Shown here: piece after piece, positions 25,767 through 35,866 of the stretch
Position numbering within the stretch: the stretch's first letter is position 1
Layout of the letters: the number at the start of each line of letters is the position of its first letter
Assembly (NCBI GenBank): GCA_015698305.1
Contig: CP048620.1
Coordinates: forward strand, 520,457 to 584,456
Direction of reading: 5' to 3'
Source: Candidatus Nitrohelix vancouverensis
GTDB taxonomy: Bacteria; Nitrospinota; Nitrospinia; Nitrospinales; VA-1
Length of the DNA stretch: 64,000 bases
Program-made: the position numbers and the translations under genes
Notes under the pieces: model-generated
Databases searched by the model: none
Told to the model about the DNA's origin: nothing
Seen by the model: the letters and a program-made list of their open reading frames with translations, nothing else

Positions 25767-27707
25767 TCAGGATCGACCTCGAATGCGATCCTTCGCGGCC
25801 TGAAGAATCATCTCAAGCAATTGCCAGTATTCCATCCCCGCAAAACCGGCCATCAGGTTCAGCTTGCCATCCCAGCACCAGCCGGGATTGGGGTTGACCT
25901 CCAGCAATTTGATATTGCCCTCGCTGTCGGCGCGGTAATCAAAACGCGCGTAGTCCTGGCATTCCAACCGCTCAAACAAGCGGCTCGAAAAACTCATCAG
26001 CTTGCGGTAATTTTCTTCATCCAGCTTCGCTTCTTTATACTGAATGCGATTCCAGTAGGGCGATTCGGGAACCCATTTCGAATCATAAGACAATATCGGC
26101 GGCAAGTCCGAAGGCAGTTCGCTGTAATCGACTTCCAGAATGGGCAGAACTTCGAACTTGTCGGCGTTGCCAATCAGGCTGACGCTGTATTCCGCTCCCT
26201 GCAAATATTCCTGAATAAGAATCGGAACGCCCGGCAAAATTTCGCGCAGATAATCCAGATAGCTGATCAATTCCTCCGCGTTATGCACCACCGATTTGGA
26301 AGTGATGCCGATCGAACTGTCGCCGCAACTCGGTTTGATGAGCGCCGGAAAATACGAAGGCAGGTTCGCCGCCTGATCGTTGGGATCGAAATAGGTTTCC
26401 ATCGGCACGCTCACGTCCAGACTCGCCGCCAGCGCGCGCACATTGGCCTTGTTATAACAAAGCCAGAGACAGCCCGGTCCCGCGCCCGTATAGGGAACGT
26501 CCATCAACTCCAGAAACGCGGGAACATGCAACTCCTTGGTCGGATCGTTATTGAAACCCTCGTCGCATAAATTCAAAACCAGCCCCGGAGAACGCGAGTT
26601 CAACTGCTGGAACAAATTCTTGTGATCGTCCAGATACGTGAACTCATACTGAGAGAGCTTCGCCAGATTGCTCTTCAGAATATTGATCGTCTCCATATCC
26701 TCCGCGTTGAACTTGCCGTCCTTTTTGACCGAGTCCGGCAATCGCGGATCGCCCATCAACACCGTAATACGAGACGTTTCTTTCTTTTCCGCAGGCAGGG
26801 GCGCCGCTTTGACCGGCCCGCGCGCCGTGATGAACAGACGGTTCGCCATCATCCCCAGATCCTGACCGCGCGTCGATTCCGAAACCAGATTGCCGTGCGA
26901 CTGAACCTGCGTGAAATCCAGTTTCTTAAGCAGAGCCGTGATCTCGTCGAGCGTGTACAAACGCTCCGCATAGAACTGATCCGCCAGCACGCCGATTTCC
27001 GAATTGGTGATGACCTCGCGCGAAATGATGCGTTTGCGATCCTGCGTCAACGAACGTTCGCGATTCACAAAATGCGTCTGGTCGATCCACTCCCAGGATC
27101 GCGGTTCAAAATTCTGCGCCATCCACACGCCGTCCACGATATCGAGCACCAGCTTGCCTTCCGATTTTAAAATCCGCTTGATGGATTCGAGAATCTGGAT
27201 GTCGTCTTCTTCTCTCTCAAAATACCCGAAGGAATTGCCCATCACGATGACGCAGTCTCTGGAGTTTTCCAGACTTCTGAACTTGCGCGCGTCGCCCTCG
27301 GAGAACTGCACCTTCAAATTGCGCTTTTTGGCGCGCTTGCGCGCCAGTCGAATCAGGTAACGCGAACGATCCAATCCCGCCACGTTCTGAAAACCGCGCG
27401 ACGCCAGCTCCAGGGTGTGCCGACCCTGACCGCAACACAAATCCAGAATATGATCCGAGGGTTGCAGGTTCGCAGACTTGACCACCCAGTCGATATCGCG
27501 AACCGTGTTCAAATCGTTTTCGACCACGTCCCCGTCGGTTTTCAAGTACAGGGAATTGAAGATATCCCGCCACCATTCCGGCGGTAGGTGACGTTCCAGA
27601 TCGGAAACCGGACCGAGGGTTCGGACTGGATTGAGCTTGCCTTTTTTGGCAGGGGACTTCGGAGACGCAGGGGTTTTGCTTGCTTCGTTCGGATTTTTAT
27701 ACTCCAT
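25767..27707 (-). CDS. Methyltransferase/ATP-grasp ligase fusion protein
   Basis: 646 residues. After a Lys/Pro-rich leader (1-30), a class I AdoMet methyltransferase spans about 45-290 with motif I ILDLCCGQGRHT near residue 87. From about 305 to 640 is a D-Ala-D-Ala-ligase-type ATP-grasp domain: FPALIKPSCGDSSIGI, ILIQEYLQGAEYSV and the metal-binding end LLEVNPNPGWCWDGK. Such ligases join a carboxylate to an amine, usually making dipeptide-like products. Divergent from the GNAT/HDAC fusion (89 bp between) and followed by an M32 carboxypeptidase. Product unknown. Confidence 0.88.
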   Translation of the reverse strand: MEYKNPNEASKTPASPKSPAKKGKLNPVRTLGPVSDLERHLPPEWWRDIFNSLYLKTDGDVVENDLNTVRDIDWVVKSANLQPSDHILDLCCGQGRHTLELASRGFQNVAGLDRSRYLIRLARKRAKKRNLKVQFSEGDARKFRSLENSRDCVIVMGNSFGYFEREEDDIQILESIKRILKSEGKLVLDIVDGVWMAQNFEPRSWEWIDQTHFVNRERSLTQDRKRIISREVITNSEIGVLADQFYAERLYTLDEITALLKKLDFTQVQSHGNLVSESTRGQDLGMMANRLFITARGPVKAAPLPAEKKETSRITVLMGDPRLPDSVKKDGKFNAEDMETINILKSNLAKLSQYEFTYLDDHKNLFQQLNSRSPGLVLNLCDEGFNNDPTKELHVPAFLELMDVPYTGAGPGCLWLCYNKANVRALAASLDVSVPMETYFDPNDQAANLPSYFPALIKPSCGDSSIGITSKSVVHNAEELISYLDYLREILPGVPILIQEYLQGAEYSVSLIGNADKFEVLPILEVDYSELPSDLPPILSYDSKWVPESPYWNRIQYKEAKLDEENYRKLMSFSSRLFERLECQDYARFDYRADSEGNIKLLEVNPNPGWCWDGKLNLMAGFAGMEYWQLLEMILQAAKDRIRGRS

Positions 27708-27826
27708 CGGAGTGGTTGCACCTGAGCTAAAGGGAGATTAAAAAGAACCGTCTAATTTTAGATGGCCCGGATTAAAAAAGATTATACTGGGTACTGTTGA
27801 CTAACAATTTCTCTTCGGAAATCCTG

Positions 27827-29545
27827 ATGATTCAGTTTCGCAGATTGTATCAAGTCTCGACGCGGCGGGATAAGGAAAGGCTCGGCGCCGTTTTAAAATT
27901 GTATCAGGAATCATTTCCATATTCTCCAGAATATGCGACGCAGATCAATGATTTTTTCAAAAAAAACCGCGAACAGGATTTCGAAGTCGTCCTGCTTCTG
28001 GCGGAAGGGCCAAAGTCGAGACTGCTCGGCTTCTCCTTCTCGTTTTATTTTCCCGACCTCGCATACGCCTATCTCGATTATCTGGTGAGCGACCCCGCCC
28101 GCAAGGACCGGGGAATCGGCGCCGCGCTGTACGACGTCACGCGCGATCATTACATCGCCTGCAAAAGCCGCGGGCTGTTCCTCGACGTACCGCCCGACGA
28201 AAAGGAAAAACTCCGCGAACCCTTCCGACTGGAAGTGAACAAACGCCGCATGGCGTTTTACGAACGCCACAACGCTCGGCCCATCATCAACACGCAATAC
28301 GACTGCATCTCCAGCGCCGCCAATCAGGGACACGCCACCTTCCTGGTCTACGACGATCTGGGAAACGCCCGGCCCCTGCGTCGCGCCGATCTCAAAAAAG
28401 CCGTCGCCCGTTTTTTAGAATTCAAAGGCGGCCTGACGAAAGACGATCCCAAATTCAAGCAGATCATCCGCTCCATCAAAGACGACCCGATCCTGCTACG
28501 CGCCCCGCGCTACGGCGAGAAAGCCACGATTCCGTCCAAACACTCTTTCTTTAAAATCGACGTGGTCAACGTCGGCGACGCGCATCAGATCCACCATCTC
28601 AAGGAAAAAGGCTATGTCGAGCGCCCGGCCCGCATCCACGCGCTCCTGAAAGGCATGGAAGGTCTGGAACTGGCGTTTCACAAGGTCAAAAAATTTCCCG
28701 CCTCGCATATCAAAGCGGTTCACGATGCCGGCCTGCTCAATTTTCTGTCCAAGGCCGCGCATCGCCTGGCCCCGCGTGAATTGCTTTACCCTACGGTGTT
28801 CCCGATCCGCAAGCCGGAGCGTTTGCCCAAGCGATGGGACATGCAGGGCGGTTATTATTGCATCGACACCTTCACTCCGCTGACCTCCAACTCCTATCTC
28901 GCCGCGCGCAACGCCGCGCACGGCGCGCTTTCTGGGGCCGAGCTGATCCTCAAGGGAGCGCAGAGGGTCTATGTCCTGTGCCGCCCGCCCGGTCACCATG
29001 CCGAGCATAAGGTCTTTGGCGGCTTCTGCTACCTGAACAGCGCCGCCATCGCCGCGAATTTTTTATCAAAAGACAATCGCGTCGCGGTCATCGACATCGA
29101 CTACCATCACGGCAACGGCACGCAGAATATTTTTTACCATCGCAAAGACGTTTTCTTTGTTTCCATCCACGGTCACCCGATTCAGGCCTATCCATATTTT
29201 TCCGGTTATTCAGATGAAAAAGGAGAGGGAGAAGGTTTGGGTTTTAACAGAAATTTCCCATTAAATCCGGGCGCCGACGACGCGCGTTATCTCAAAACGC
29301 TGGCGGAAGCCTGTTCGGCGATTCGGCGCTTCAAACCGGAATTTCTCGTGGTGTCCGTAGGCTACGACATCATGAAGGGAGACCCGACCGGAACGTTTAT
29401 GATCACTCCGTCCGGGATGCGTCGCATCGGGGAATTGCTGGGGGGATTGCATCTGCCCATCCTTCTGGTTCAGGAGGGCGGCTACTCCTTACCGAATCTG
29501 AAAAACGGGGTCAAAAGTTTTCTAAGAGGCATCAGTCAAATATGA
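27827..29545 (+). CDS. GNAT acetyltransferase/histone-deacetylase-family fusion protein
   Basis: About 572 residues from ATG 27827; an in-frame TTG at 27797 is an alternative. The first 180 residues look like a GNAT domain (YLDYLVSDPARKDRGIGAALY, with acetyl-CoA loop). From about residue 240 on is a class II HDAC/acetylpolyamine-amidohydrolase domain: RPPGHHAEHKVFGGFCYLN, VIDIDYHHGNGTQ and GGYSLPNL, with the catalytic His pair and zinc ligands. One polypeptide thus adds and removes acyl groups. It is divergent from the methyltransferase/ATP-grasp gene. Its last ten codons and stop are copied in the 61-bp array that follows. Confidence 0.9.
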   Translation: MIQFRRLYQVSTRRDKERLGAVLKLYQESFPYSPEYATQINDFFKKNREQDFEVVLLLAEGPKSRLLGFSFSFYFPDLAYAYLDYLVSDPARKDRGIGAALYDVTRDHYIACKSRGLFLDVPPDEKEKLREPFRLEVNKRRMAFYERHNARPIINTQYDCISSAANQGHATFLVYDDLGNARPLRRADLKKAVARFLEFKGGLTKDDPKFKQIIRSIKDDPILLRAPRYGEKATIPSKHSFFKIDVVNVGDAHQIHHLKEKGYVERPARIHALLKGMEGLELAFHKVKKFPASHIKAVHDAGLLNFLSKAAHRLAPRELLYPTVFPIRKPERLPKRWDMQGGYYCIDTFTPLTSNSYLAARNAAHGALSGAELILKGAQRVYVLCRPPGHHAEHKVFGGFCYLNSAAIAANFLSKDNRVAVIDIDYHHGNGTQNIFYHRKDVFFVSIHGHPIQAYPYFSGYSDEKGEGEGLGFNRNFPLNPGADDARYLKTLAEACSAIRRFKPEFLVVSVGYDIMKGDPTGTFMITPSGMRRIGELLGGLHLPILLVQEGGYSLPNLKNGVKSFLRGISQI

Positions 29546-29724
29546 AAACTCTTCGCGTTCTGTAATAACTTTGAAAAGTTTTCTAAGAGGGATCAGTCAA
29601 ATATGAAAACTCTTCGCGTCCTGTAATAACTTTGAAAAGTTTTCTAAGAGGCATCAGTCAAATATGAAAACTCTTTGCGTTCTGTAATAACTTTGAAAAG
29701 TTTTCTAAGAGGGATCAGCCAAAT
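29513..29724 (+). repeat. 61-bp tandem repeat, about 3.5 copies, overlapping the HDAC gene end
   Basis: Copies start at 29513, 29574, 29635 and 29696 (the last partial). Each begins AAAAGTTTTCTAAGAGG and, in the first frame, encodes KSFLRGISQI then stop. Differences among copies in that part are only synonymous: GGC/GGG, AGT/AGC, ATA/ATT and TGA/TAA. The unit also holds a GAAAACT...AGTTTTC inverted repeat. The array fills most of the space between the HDAC gene and the convergent RND permease gene. Confidence 0.95.
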
Positions 29725-29775
29725 TTAACGCGTCAAGACAGACTTCAAATTCCTTAGCTTATCATTGAAAACCAC

Positions 29776-32700
29776 TCAAGCTTCCGCTTCGGCAGGTTGA
29801 GCTTTCTTCTTTTGGAATTTTTCGGTGAGCGCCTGAACCAGATAATAAAACGACGGAACCAGCAAGGTCCCGATCACAGCGGAGGCGAACATGCCTCCAA
29901 AAACCACCATGCCCAGCGACTGACGACTGTTGGCGCCCGCGCCGGTGGCGATCACCAGCGGCAAAACGCCGAGAATGAATGAAATCGCCGTCATCATCAC
30001 CGCGCGGAAACGAAGCTTCGCCGCCTGCACTGAAGAATCAAAAATGGACATTCCCTCTTCCCTCTGCGCTTTGGCAAACTCCACGATCAGAATCGCGTTT
30101 TTGGACGCCATGCCCACAAGCATGACCAGACCGATCTGGGCGTAGATATCCAGAGGCTTGCCGCTGTATTTCATCGCCAGCAAAGCTCCCGTCAAGGCGA
30201 CCGGGACGGAAAGGATCACGCCCCAGGGAATCGACCAGCTTTCATACTGAGCGACGAGGAACAGGTAAACAAAAATCAAAGCCAGCCCAAAAACGATGGG
30301 ACCCTGCGATCCCGCCTTGATTTCCTGATAAGACATGCCCGACCACTCAAAGCCCATGCCCTCCGGCAAAGCTGTCTCCGCCAGCTTCTCAACCGTCTGG
30401 ATCGCCTGACCGCTACTGAAACCCGGCGCCGCGCTCCCGTTGATTTTTGCAGAACGGAACATATTGTATCGCGTCAAGGATTCCGGCCCGAGCATGGAAG
30501 ACGTTTCTGTCAACGTACTTAGTGGCACCATCACGCCGTCCGCGCTTCGCACGTAAATCCGCCCGATATCGCCCGGTTCGTCGCGGTATTCGGATTCCGC
30601 CTGAATCATGACCCGGTAGACGCGGCCAAATTTGTTGAAGTCGTTCACATAGAGAGAACCCAGTTGCGCTTGCAGACTGTCGAAAATCTCCGACACCGGA
30701 ATGCCCATGGCCTTGGCCTGCAAACGATCGATTTCGAGCGATATCTGCGGCACTTCCGCCGTGAAGGCGCTGAACACATTCGTGAGGCCCGGAGTCTGAT
30801 TGGCCTCGAAAACAAAACCGCGCATCGCCGCCGACAAATCCTGCGGATCGCCGCCGCGCTTGTCCTGAAGTTGCATTTCAAATCCGCTGGCGTTTCCTAG
30901 ACTGCGAATCGGAGGAGGCGTGAACGCGATCGCCCGCGCTCCAGGAATCTGGCTGGTCAATCCCCACACCCGCCCTAACAAGGCGTCGCTGGAAAGTCCC
31001 GGCTCGGTTCGCTCCGACCAGGGTTTGAGAATGCTGATCACAGTTCCGGCGTTCGGTTTGACGCCGCTGATCAAACCGGTGCCGATCAATGACACCATGT
31101 TCTCTACGCCCGGCAATTCCTTCAGCAATTCTTCCAATTCCTTAATCACCACGTCGGTGCGATTGATAGACGCGCCGTCGGGCAGTTGCAGATCGACGAA
31201 GATAACGCCCTGATCTTCCTGTGGGATGAAGGCCTTCGGCGAATTATTGAAGACCCAGTAAGCGCCGCCGGAGATCATGGCGAATAACAACACCGTGAAC
31301 ACGAAACGCCTCACGATCATTTTCACAAAAAACAAATAGCTTCCGGAAATGCGGTTGAATATCGCCTCGAACCAGCGCAAGGCGAACCAGGGACGCGACT
31401 CCTGCTTTCGTAGCAAGGTCGCGCACAGAGCAGGACTCAGGGTCAGGGCGTTGAGCGAGGACAAAGACACGGCGAAGGCGATGGTCACGGAAAATTGCCG
31501 ATACAGTTCGCCGGAAATACCCGGCATGAAAGCGATGGGCACAAACACCGCCAGCAAAACCAGCGTCGTCGCGATGATCGGACCGAACACCTCACTCATG
31601 GCTTGGCGCGTCGCCTCTTTCGGCGCCAGTCCTTCCGCCAGATGACGTTGCACGTTTTCAACCACGACGATGGCGTCGTCCACAACAATACCGATCGCCA
31701 GCACCAGCGCGAACAGGGACAGGGAATTGATGGAATAACCCATCGCCTGCAACAGGGCGAAGGTCCCGATCAGCGACACCGGAATCGCCAGCGCCGGGAT
31801 GAGCGTTGCGCGCCAGTCCTGAATAAAAATGTAAACCACCAAAACCACAAGAAGCAATGCGATGAACAGCGTTTCCACCAGCTCCGAGAGCGAACTGTCG
31901 ATGAATTTCGTCGCGTCGTAACCGATGATGTATTTCATATCATCAGGGAAACTTTTTGAAAGCTCCGTCATCGTCTCTTTAATGCCCTTGGCGACTTCCA
32001 GCGCATTCGCGTCCGGCAATTGATAAATCGCGAAGTTGACGGTGGGCGCCTGATTCAGGCGGGAAAAAGTTTCGAAGGTCTGCGCGCTGAGTTCGATGCG
32101 CGCGATGTCGCGCATGCGGACGACCGAACCGTCGGCCTTGGCCAGAATGATGATGTTTTCAAACTCAGATACGTCCGAAAGCCTGCCCTTCGCCTGAATC
32201 GTGTACTGGAACTGCTGATCGGGAGACGAAGGCGCCTGTCCCACCTGCCCTGCGGCGGCCTGCAAATTCTGGTCTCGTATCGACTCCACCACATCGTTCG
32301 TGGTGATGCCCAGGTTCACCATCTGGTCCGGGTCCAGCCAGATGCGAATGGAATAATCCAGAGCGCCAAAGATGGAAACCTTGCTGACTCCCGGCACGCG
32401 CGACAAGACGTCCTTGATGTTGATGGAAATGTAGTTGCTCAGAAATAATTGGTCGTAGGTCAGGTTGGGCGAGGAGAAACAAATGATCTGCAAAAACTCA
32501 GGCGCCTGCTTCTGTACGGACACGCCGGAACGGTTCACTTCTTCCGGCAGGGTCGGCGTCGCCAGCGACACGCGATTTTGCACGTTCACCGCCGCCATGT
32601 CCGCGTCGGTCCCAATTTCAAAGGTGATGTCCAGCGTGTAGGTCCCGCTGTCCGTGCTTTTGGACGACATATAAATCATGTCTTCAACGCCGTTCACCTG

Positions 32701-32904
32701 AGCTTCAATCGGAATCGCCACGGCGCTCTCAAGCACAGCGGCGCTCGCTCCAGGATAAGACGCGCGCACCTGCACCACCGGCGGAGCAATCTGAGGATAG
32801 AGAGAGACTGGCAGTTGCGGCAGGGACGCCAGCCCGGCGATGACAATGACGATGGATATAACGAAAGCGAAACGCGGGCGCTCGATAAAAAAATTGCTGA
32901 ACAT
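29776..32904 (-). CDS. RND efflux pump inner-membrane permease (HAE1, AcrB-like)
   Basis: 1042 residues, 12 membrane segments in the classical RND layout with two large periplasmic loops. Starts [17 protein letters not shown]. The proton-relay Asp pair is in [13 protein letters not shown] (TM4) and the partner Lys in [15 protein letters not shown] (TM10). It exports hydrophobic or amphiphilic compounds by proton-driven antiport. Encoded last in an adaptor-permease unit behind the outer-membrane factor gene. Substrates cannot be told from sequence. Confidence 0.95.
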   Translation of the reverse strand: MFSNFFIERPRFAFVISIVIVIAGLASLPQLPVSLYPQIAPPVVQVRASYPGASAAVLESAVAIPIEAQVNGVEDMIYMSSKSTDSGTYTLDITFEIGTDADMAAVNVQNRVSLATPTLPEEVNRSGVSVQKQAPEFLQIICFSSPNLTYDQLFLSNYISINIKDVLSRVPGVSKVSIFGALDYSIRIWLDPDQMVNLGITTNDVVESIRDQNLQAAAGQVGQAPSSPDQQFQYTIQAKGRLSDVSEFENIIILAKADGSVVRMRDIARIELSAQTFETFSRLNQAPTVNFAIYQLPDANALEVAKGIKETMTELSKSFPDDMKYIIGYDATKFIDSSLSELVETLFIALLLVVLVVYIFIQDWRATLIPALAIPVSLIGTFALLQAMGYSINSLSLFALVLAIGIVVDDAIVVVENVQRHLAEGLAPKEATRQAMSEVFGPIIATTLVLLAVFVPIAFMPGISGELYRQFSVTIAFAVSLSSLNALTLSPALCATLLRKQESRPWFALRWFEAIFNRISGSYLFFVKMIVRRFVFTVLLFAMISGGAYWVFNNSPKAFIPQEDQGVIFVDLQLPDGASINRTDVVIKELEELLKELPGVENMVSLIGTGLISGVKPNAGTVISILKPWSERTEPGLSSDALLGRVWGLTSQIPGARAIAFTPPPIRSLGNASGFEMQLQDKRGGDPQDLSAAMRGFVFEANQTPGLTNVFSAFTAEVPQISLEIDRLQAKAMGIPVSEIFDSLQAQLGSLYVNDFNKFGRVYRVMIQAESEYRDEPGDIGRIYVRSADGVMVPLSTLTETSSMLGPESLTRYNMFRSAKINGSAAPGFSSGQAIQTVEKLAETALPEGMGFEWSGMSYQEIKAGSQGPIVFGLALIFVYLFLVAQYESWSIPWGVILSVPVALTGALLAMKYSGKPLDIYAQIGLVMLVGMASKNAILIVEFAKAQREEGMSIFDSSVQAAKLRFRAVMMTAISFILGVLPLVIATGAGANSRQSLGMVVFGGMFASAVIGTLLVPSFYYLVQALTEKFQKKKAQPAEAEA

Positions 32905-32979
32905 ATTAGCGGTTACCTGGTCGATGCAGGCCCGAATCCAGAAAACGGGCTGTTAGATTGATGCGCCCTGACAATGCGC

Positions 32980-34170
32980 TCACGATTGTTCATGGGAGGA
33001 GGTTTGCACAGCCACGCCCGGCCGCACTTTCTGCAGGCCCTGCGTGATCACCCTTTCTCCAATTTCCAGACCTTCCTTGACGATCCATTTGACGCCGTGT
33101 TTCTCGCCCACCTTGATGGCTCGCTTGTGGACGCGATTCTCTCCGTCCACCACCAGCACAAATTTTCCGCCCTGATCCTGTTGGATCGCCATCTGCGGGA
33201 TCACCTTTTCAGTGCGGACTTCATCGCGTTTCACGAATACTTTCACGAACTGTCCCGGCAACAGCAGGCGCAGGGTGTGCGGTATATCCGCCTTGCCGGG
33301 TAGCACGTTCATTCCCGGATTGGGAAACACCGCGCGGATGGTGATGGTGCCGGTCTTCTCGTCGACAAGATGGCTGACAAAGTCTTCGGTTCCATCAAAG
33401 GAATACATGGTTCCGTTCGGCAACTGCAATTTAGGCGTGAAGGTCGTCGCCTTGCCCTTTTTGATCTGATTCTGAAATTCGGTCAGCACCGCCCCCGCGC
33501 TGACGGTGAAGAGCACATACATCGGGTCCATCTGCACCATCGTCGCCAAAGTCCCGGTATCCGGCGTCACCAGATTGCCTTCGTTGATCGACACCCGACC
33601 GATGCGTCCGTCTATCGGCGCGTAAATTTCCGTGTAGCTGAGATCCAGCTTGGCCTGATCCTCGTTGGCGGTGGCCTCCATCAATCCTGCCTCGGCCTTG
33701 AGGAAATCGCTTTCCGCCTTGTCCAGATCCGATTGCGAGACGCCGCCTTTGCGCACGGATTGAAGACGTTTCAAATACGCTTCGGCATTTTCATAACCGG
33801 CGCGGGCTTCTGCAACCTTGGCCTGAGCCGCCTTCAATGCGATCTTATAAGGAGCCTGTTCTATCACAAACAGTCGCGTTCCCTTTTTGATATCCTCGCC
33901 TTCCTTGAAATTCCTTTGCTCCAGATAGCCCGGCACACGGGACACGAGATTGACCGTTTTAATCGCCGCCGTGCGCCCGACCAGTTCATGAGTGCGCGTC
34001 ACTTTTTCATGAATCACCGGCGTTACGGTGACTGCAGGCAAAGGCTTCTCCGCCGCAGGAGGAGCGGCGACGCTGGGCTTGTCCTCGCACCCGGACAAAA
34101 CAAGGGACGCCGCAATGCAGAGCGCGCCGAAAAAAAACTGTCTGTGATCGTTCACTGTTCGCTTCCTCAT
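32980..34170 (-). CDS. RND efflux periplasmic adaptor lipoprotein (AcrA-like)
   Basis: 396 residues. Signal peptide with lipobox LVLSGCED, then the membrane-fusion pattern: a beta/lipoyl half motif RVPGYLEQRNFKEGEDIKKG, a coiled-coil hairpin (residues about 105-165), the second lipoyl half near YTEIYAPIDGRIGR and a beta-barrel domain. It links the permease and the outer-membrane channel. The gap to the permease is 75 bp and to the outer-membrane factor 18 bp; all three are on the minus strand. Confidence 0.95.
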   Translation of the reverse strand: MRKRTVNDHRQFFFGALCIAASLVLSGCEDKPSVAAPPAAEKPLPAVTVTPVIHEKVTRTHELVGRTAAIKTVNLVSRVPGYLEQRNFKEGEDIKKGTRLFVIEQAPYKIALKAAQAKVAEARAGYENAEAYLKRLQSVRKGGVSQSDLDKAESDFLKAEAGLMEATANEDQAKLDLSYTEIYAPIDGRIGRVSINEGNLVTPDTGTLATMVQMDPMYVLFTVSAGAVLTEFQNQIKKGKATTFTPKLQLPNGTMYSFDGTEDFVSHLVDEKTGTITIRAVFPNPGMNVLPGKADIPHTLRLLLPGQFVKVFVKRDEVRTEKVIPQMAIQQDQGGKFVLVVDGENRVHKRAIKVGEKHGVKWIVKEGLEIGERVITQGLQKVRPGVAVQTSSHEQS

Positions 34171-34188
34171 CGTATGCTGTATTTCCGC

Positions 34189-35742
34189 TTAGGAATTAGG
34201 CGAGGGTTGTTGTTGCGCATCCGCCATCAAGGGTTTCCATCCGCCGCCCAGGGCCTTGAAGAGCCGTATTAAATTTGAAACCACGCGACCTTCGCTGATC
34301 GCCAGTTGATCCTGAAAAGTAAATAAAGATCGTTCGGCTTCAAGGACGCCGAGAAAATTTGCCAGGCCCGCCGTGTACAGTTCGCGCGACAAGTCCGCCG
34401 CCCGTCGCGCCGACTCAATGGACTTGAGAAGCGATTGCCGACGCACCTGCTCTTCCGCATAATCGACCAGCGCGTTCTCCACATCCTTGACGGCGGTGAG
34501 CACCGCGCTCTCGTACTGAATCAAGGCCTGTTCCTGAAGCTCGTCCTGCACCGCAATATTCTGTCGTATACGCCCCGAGTCGAATATATTCCAGGTAACC
34601 TTGGGGCCGATCTGAAAGGCCGCCGCAGGCCCCGTGAAAAAACTGGAAGCGCTCAGCGACTCCAGTCCCACCGAACCGAACAAGGTGAGCTTCGGATACA
34701 GGTCCGCCGTGGCGACGCCAATGCGCGCCGTTTGCGCGGCCAGCAAACGCTCGGCGCTACGGACGTCGGGTCGGCGTCGCAATAGATCGGCGGGCACGCC
34801 GACGACCACGTCGATGGGAGTCACGGGAACTTTTTTAAATTCTTCCAACTCCTTCTTGAACGTTCCGGGGAATTCGCCCAGCAGAACCGTCAGACCATTC
34901 TTGGCCTGTTCAATGCCCGTTTTCAAAGTCGGGATTTCCGAGCGCGTGCTTTCCAGGTTGTATTTCGCCTGCTCCAGAGTCAGCGTCGTCGTCAGCCCCG
35001 AATCCAGACGATCCTGCACGATCTGCAAGGTTTCTTCCTGTGATTTGCGATTGCTTTCCGCCGCTTCCAGACGCGCCTGAAAAGAACGAATCTCGATATA
35101 GTTGAGCGCGACTTCGGAAACCAGCGTCACCAGCGTGTCGTTCAACTGCTCCTCGCGCGCCTGCACCGTCGCCTCGGCGGATTCGATCGAACGCTGAATC
35201 CCGCCAAACAAATCCACTTCCCAACTGGCGTCGAATCCCGCCGAATACAGCGTGGTCGCCGCTCCGGTTGACGATTCCTCGCTGGTCTGCTGGCGGCTGG
35301 TCGCGCCACGCGCGTCGATGGTCGGAAAACGGTCCGCCTGCGCGATGCCGCGCCGCGCCCGTTCTTCCCTGACGCGGGAAAGAGCCAGCTTGAGATCCAG
35401 ATTGCCTTTCACCGCCAGGTCCACAAAGCGGCTCAACAGAGGGTCTTCCAAGGTCTTCCACCAGTCGGACAGCATTTCCGCAGTCACCCGTTTGACGGGA
35501 ACCTGCAATTCATCCGCCGTCTTTTCCGATTCCGCCCTTTCGGTCCCGGCTTCATCGGCCTCAAAAGTTTTCTGTTCGACTTTCGTGTTGAATTCTTCCG
35601 GCGTTTTGGTTTCGGGAGGGACATAGTCCGGCCCGACGGTTGCGCAACCGGCGCACAGCCCGAACGCAAGGCATCTCAAAAACAGAACGCCCCGGCTCAC
35701 CTGCCGAGGCTTTGTTCGGTCTATTCGTTTACTTGAAATCAT
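34189..35742 (-). CDS. Outer-membrane efflux channel, NodT/OprM family
   Basis: About 517 residues from ATG 35742 (a TTG two codons upstream is possible). Lipobox LCAGC followed by ATVGPDYVPPETKTP, the common OprM/NodT start. Two outer-membrane-efflux repeats follow; the second has PADLLRRRPDVRSAERLLAAQ. An acidic insert at about residues 50-75 is specific to this copy. It forms the trimeric channel of the tripartite RND pump and is the first gene of the operon. A PilZ or regulator gene is not adjacent. Confidence 0.94.
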   Translation of the reverse strand: MISSKRIDRTKPRQVSRGVLFLRCLAFGLCAGCATVGPDYVPPETKTPEEFNTKVEQKTFEADEAGTERAESEKTADELQVPVKRVTAEMLSDWWKTLEDPLLSRFVDLAVKGNLDLKLALSRVREERARRGIAQADRFPTIDARGATSRQQTSEESSTGAATTLYSAGFDASWEVDLFGGIQRSIESAEATVQAREEQLNDTLVTLVSEVALNYIEIRSFQARLEAAESNRKSQEETLQIVQDRLDSGLTTTLTLEQAKYNLESTRSEIPTLKTGIEQAKNGLTVLLGEFPGTFKKELEEFKKVPVTPIDVVVGVPADLLRRRPDVRSAERLLAAQTARIGVATADLYPKLTLFGSVGLESLSASSFFTGPAAAFQIGPKVTWNIFDSGRIRQNIAVQDELQEQALIQYESAVLTAVKDVENALVDYAEEQVRRQSLLKSIESARRAADLSRELYTAGLANFLGVLEAERSLFTFQDQLAISEGRVVSNLIRLFKALGGGWKPLMADAQQQPSPNS

Positions 35743-35866
35743 CCACAATTCCAGAAAAGAGTCTTTATTAGGAAGAAGTATTATAGCAAAGCTTGCTTTG
35801 CGATATCAGAAAATAGGCCGCGTCTGGAAAGAATCTGTGCTTTTCGATGAGGGTAGTCGACCTGTC

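Noticed and set aside
25035-26570. Long plus-strand open frame (511 codons) opposite the M32 peptidase and ATP-grasp genes
   Set aside because: It is the antisense shadow of two strongly recognised genes, with Arg/His/Gln-rich composition and no domain.
29513-29724. Treating the 61-bp array as a CRISPR
   Set aside because: Copies are head-to-tail with no unique spacers, and no cas genes are present.
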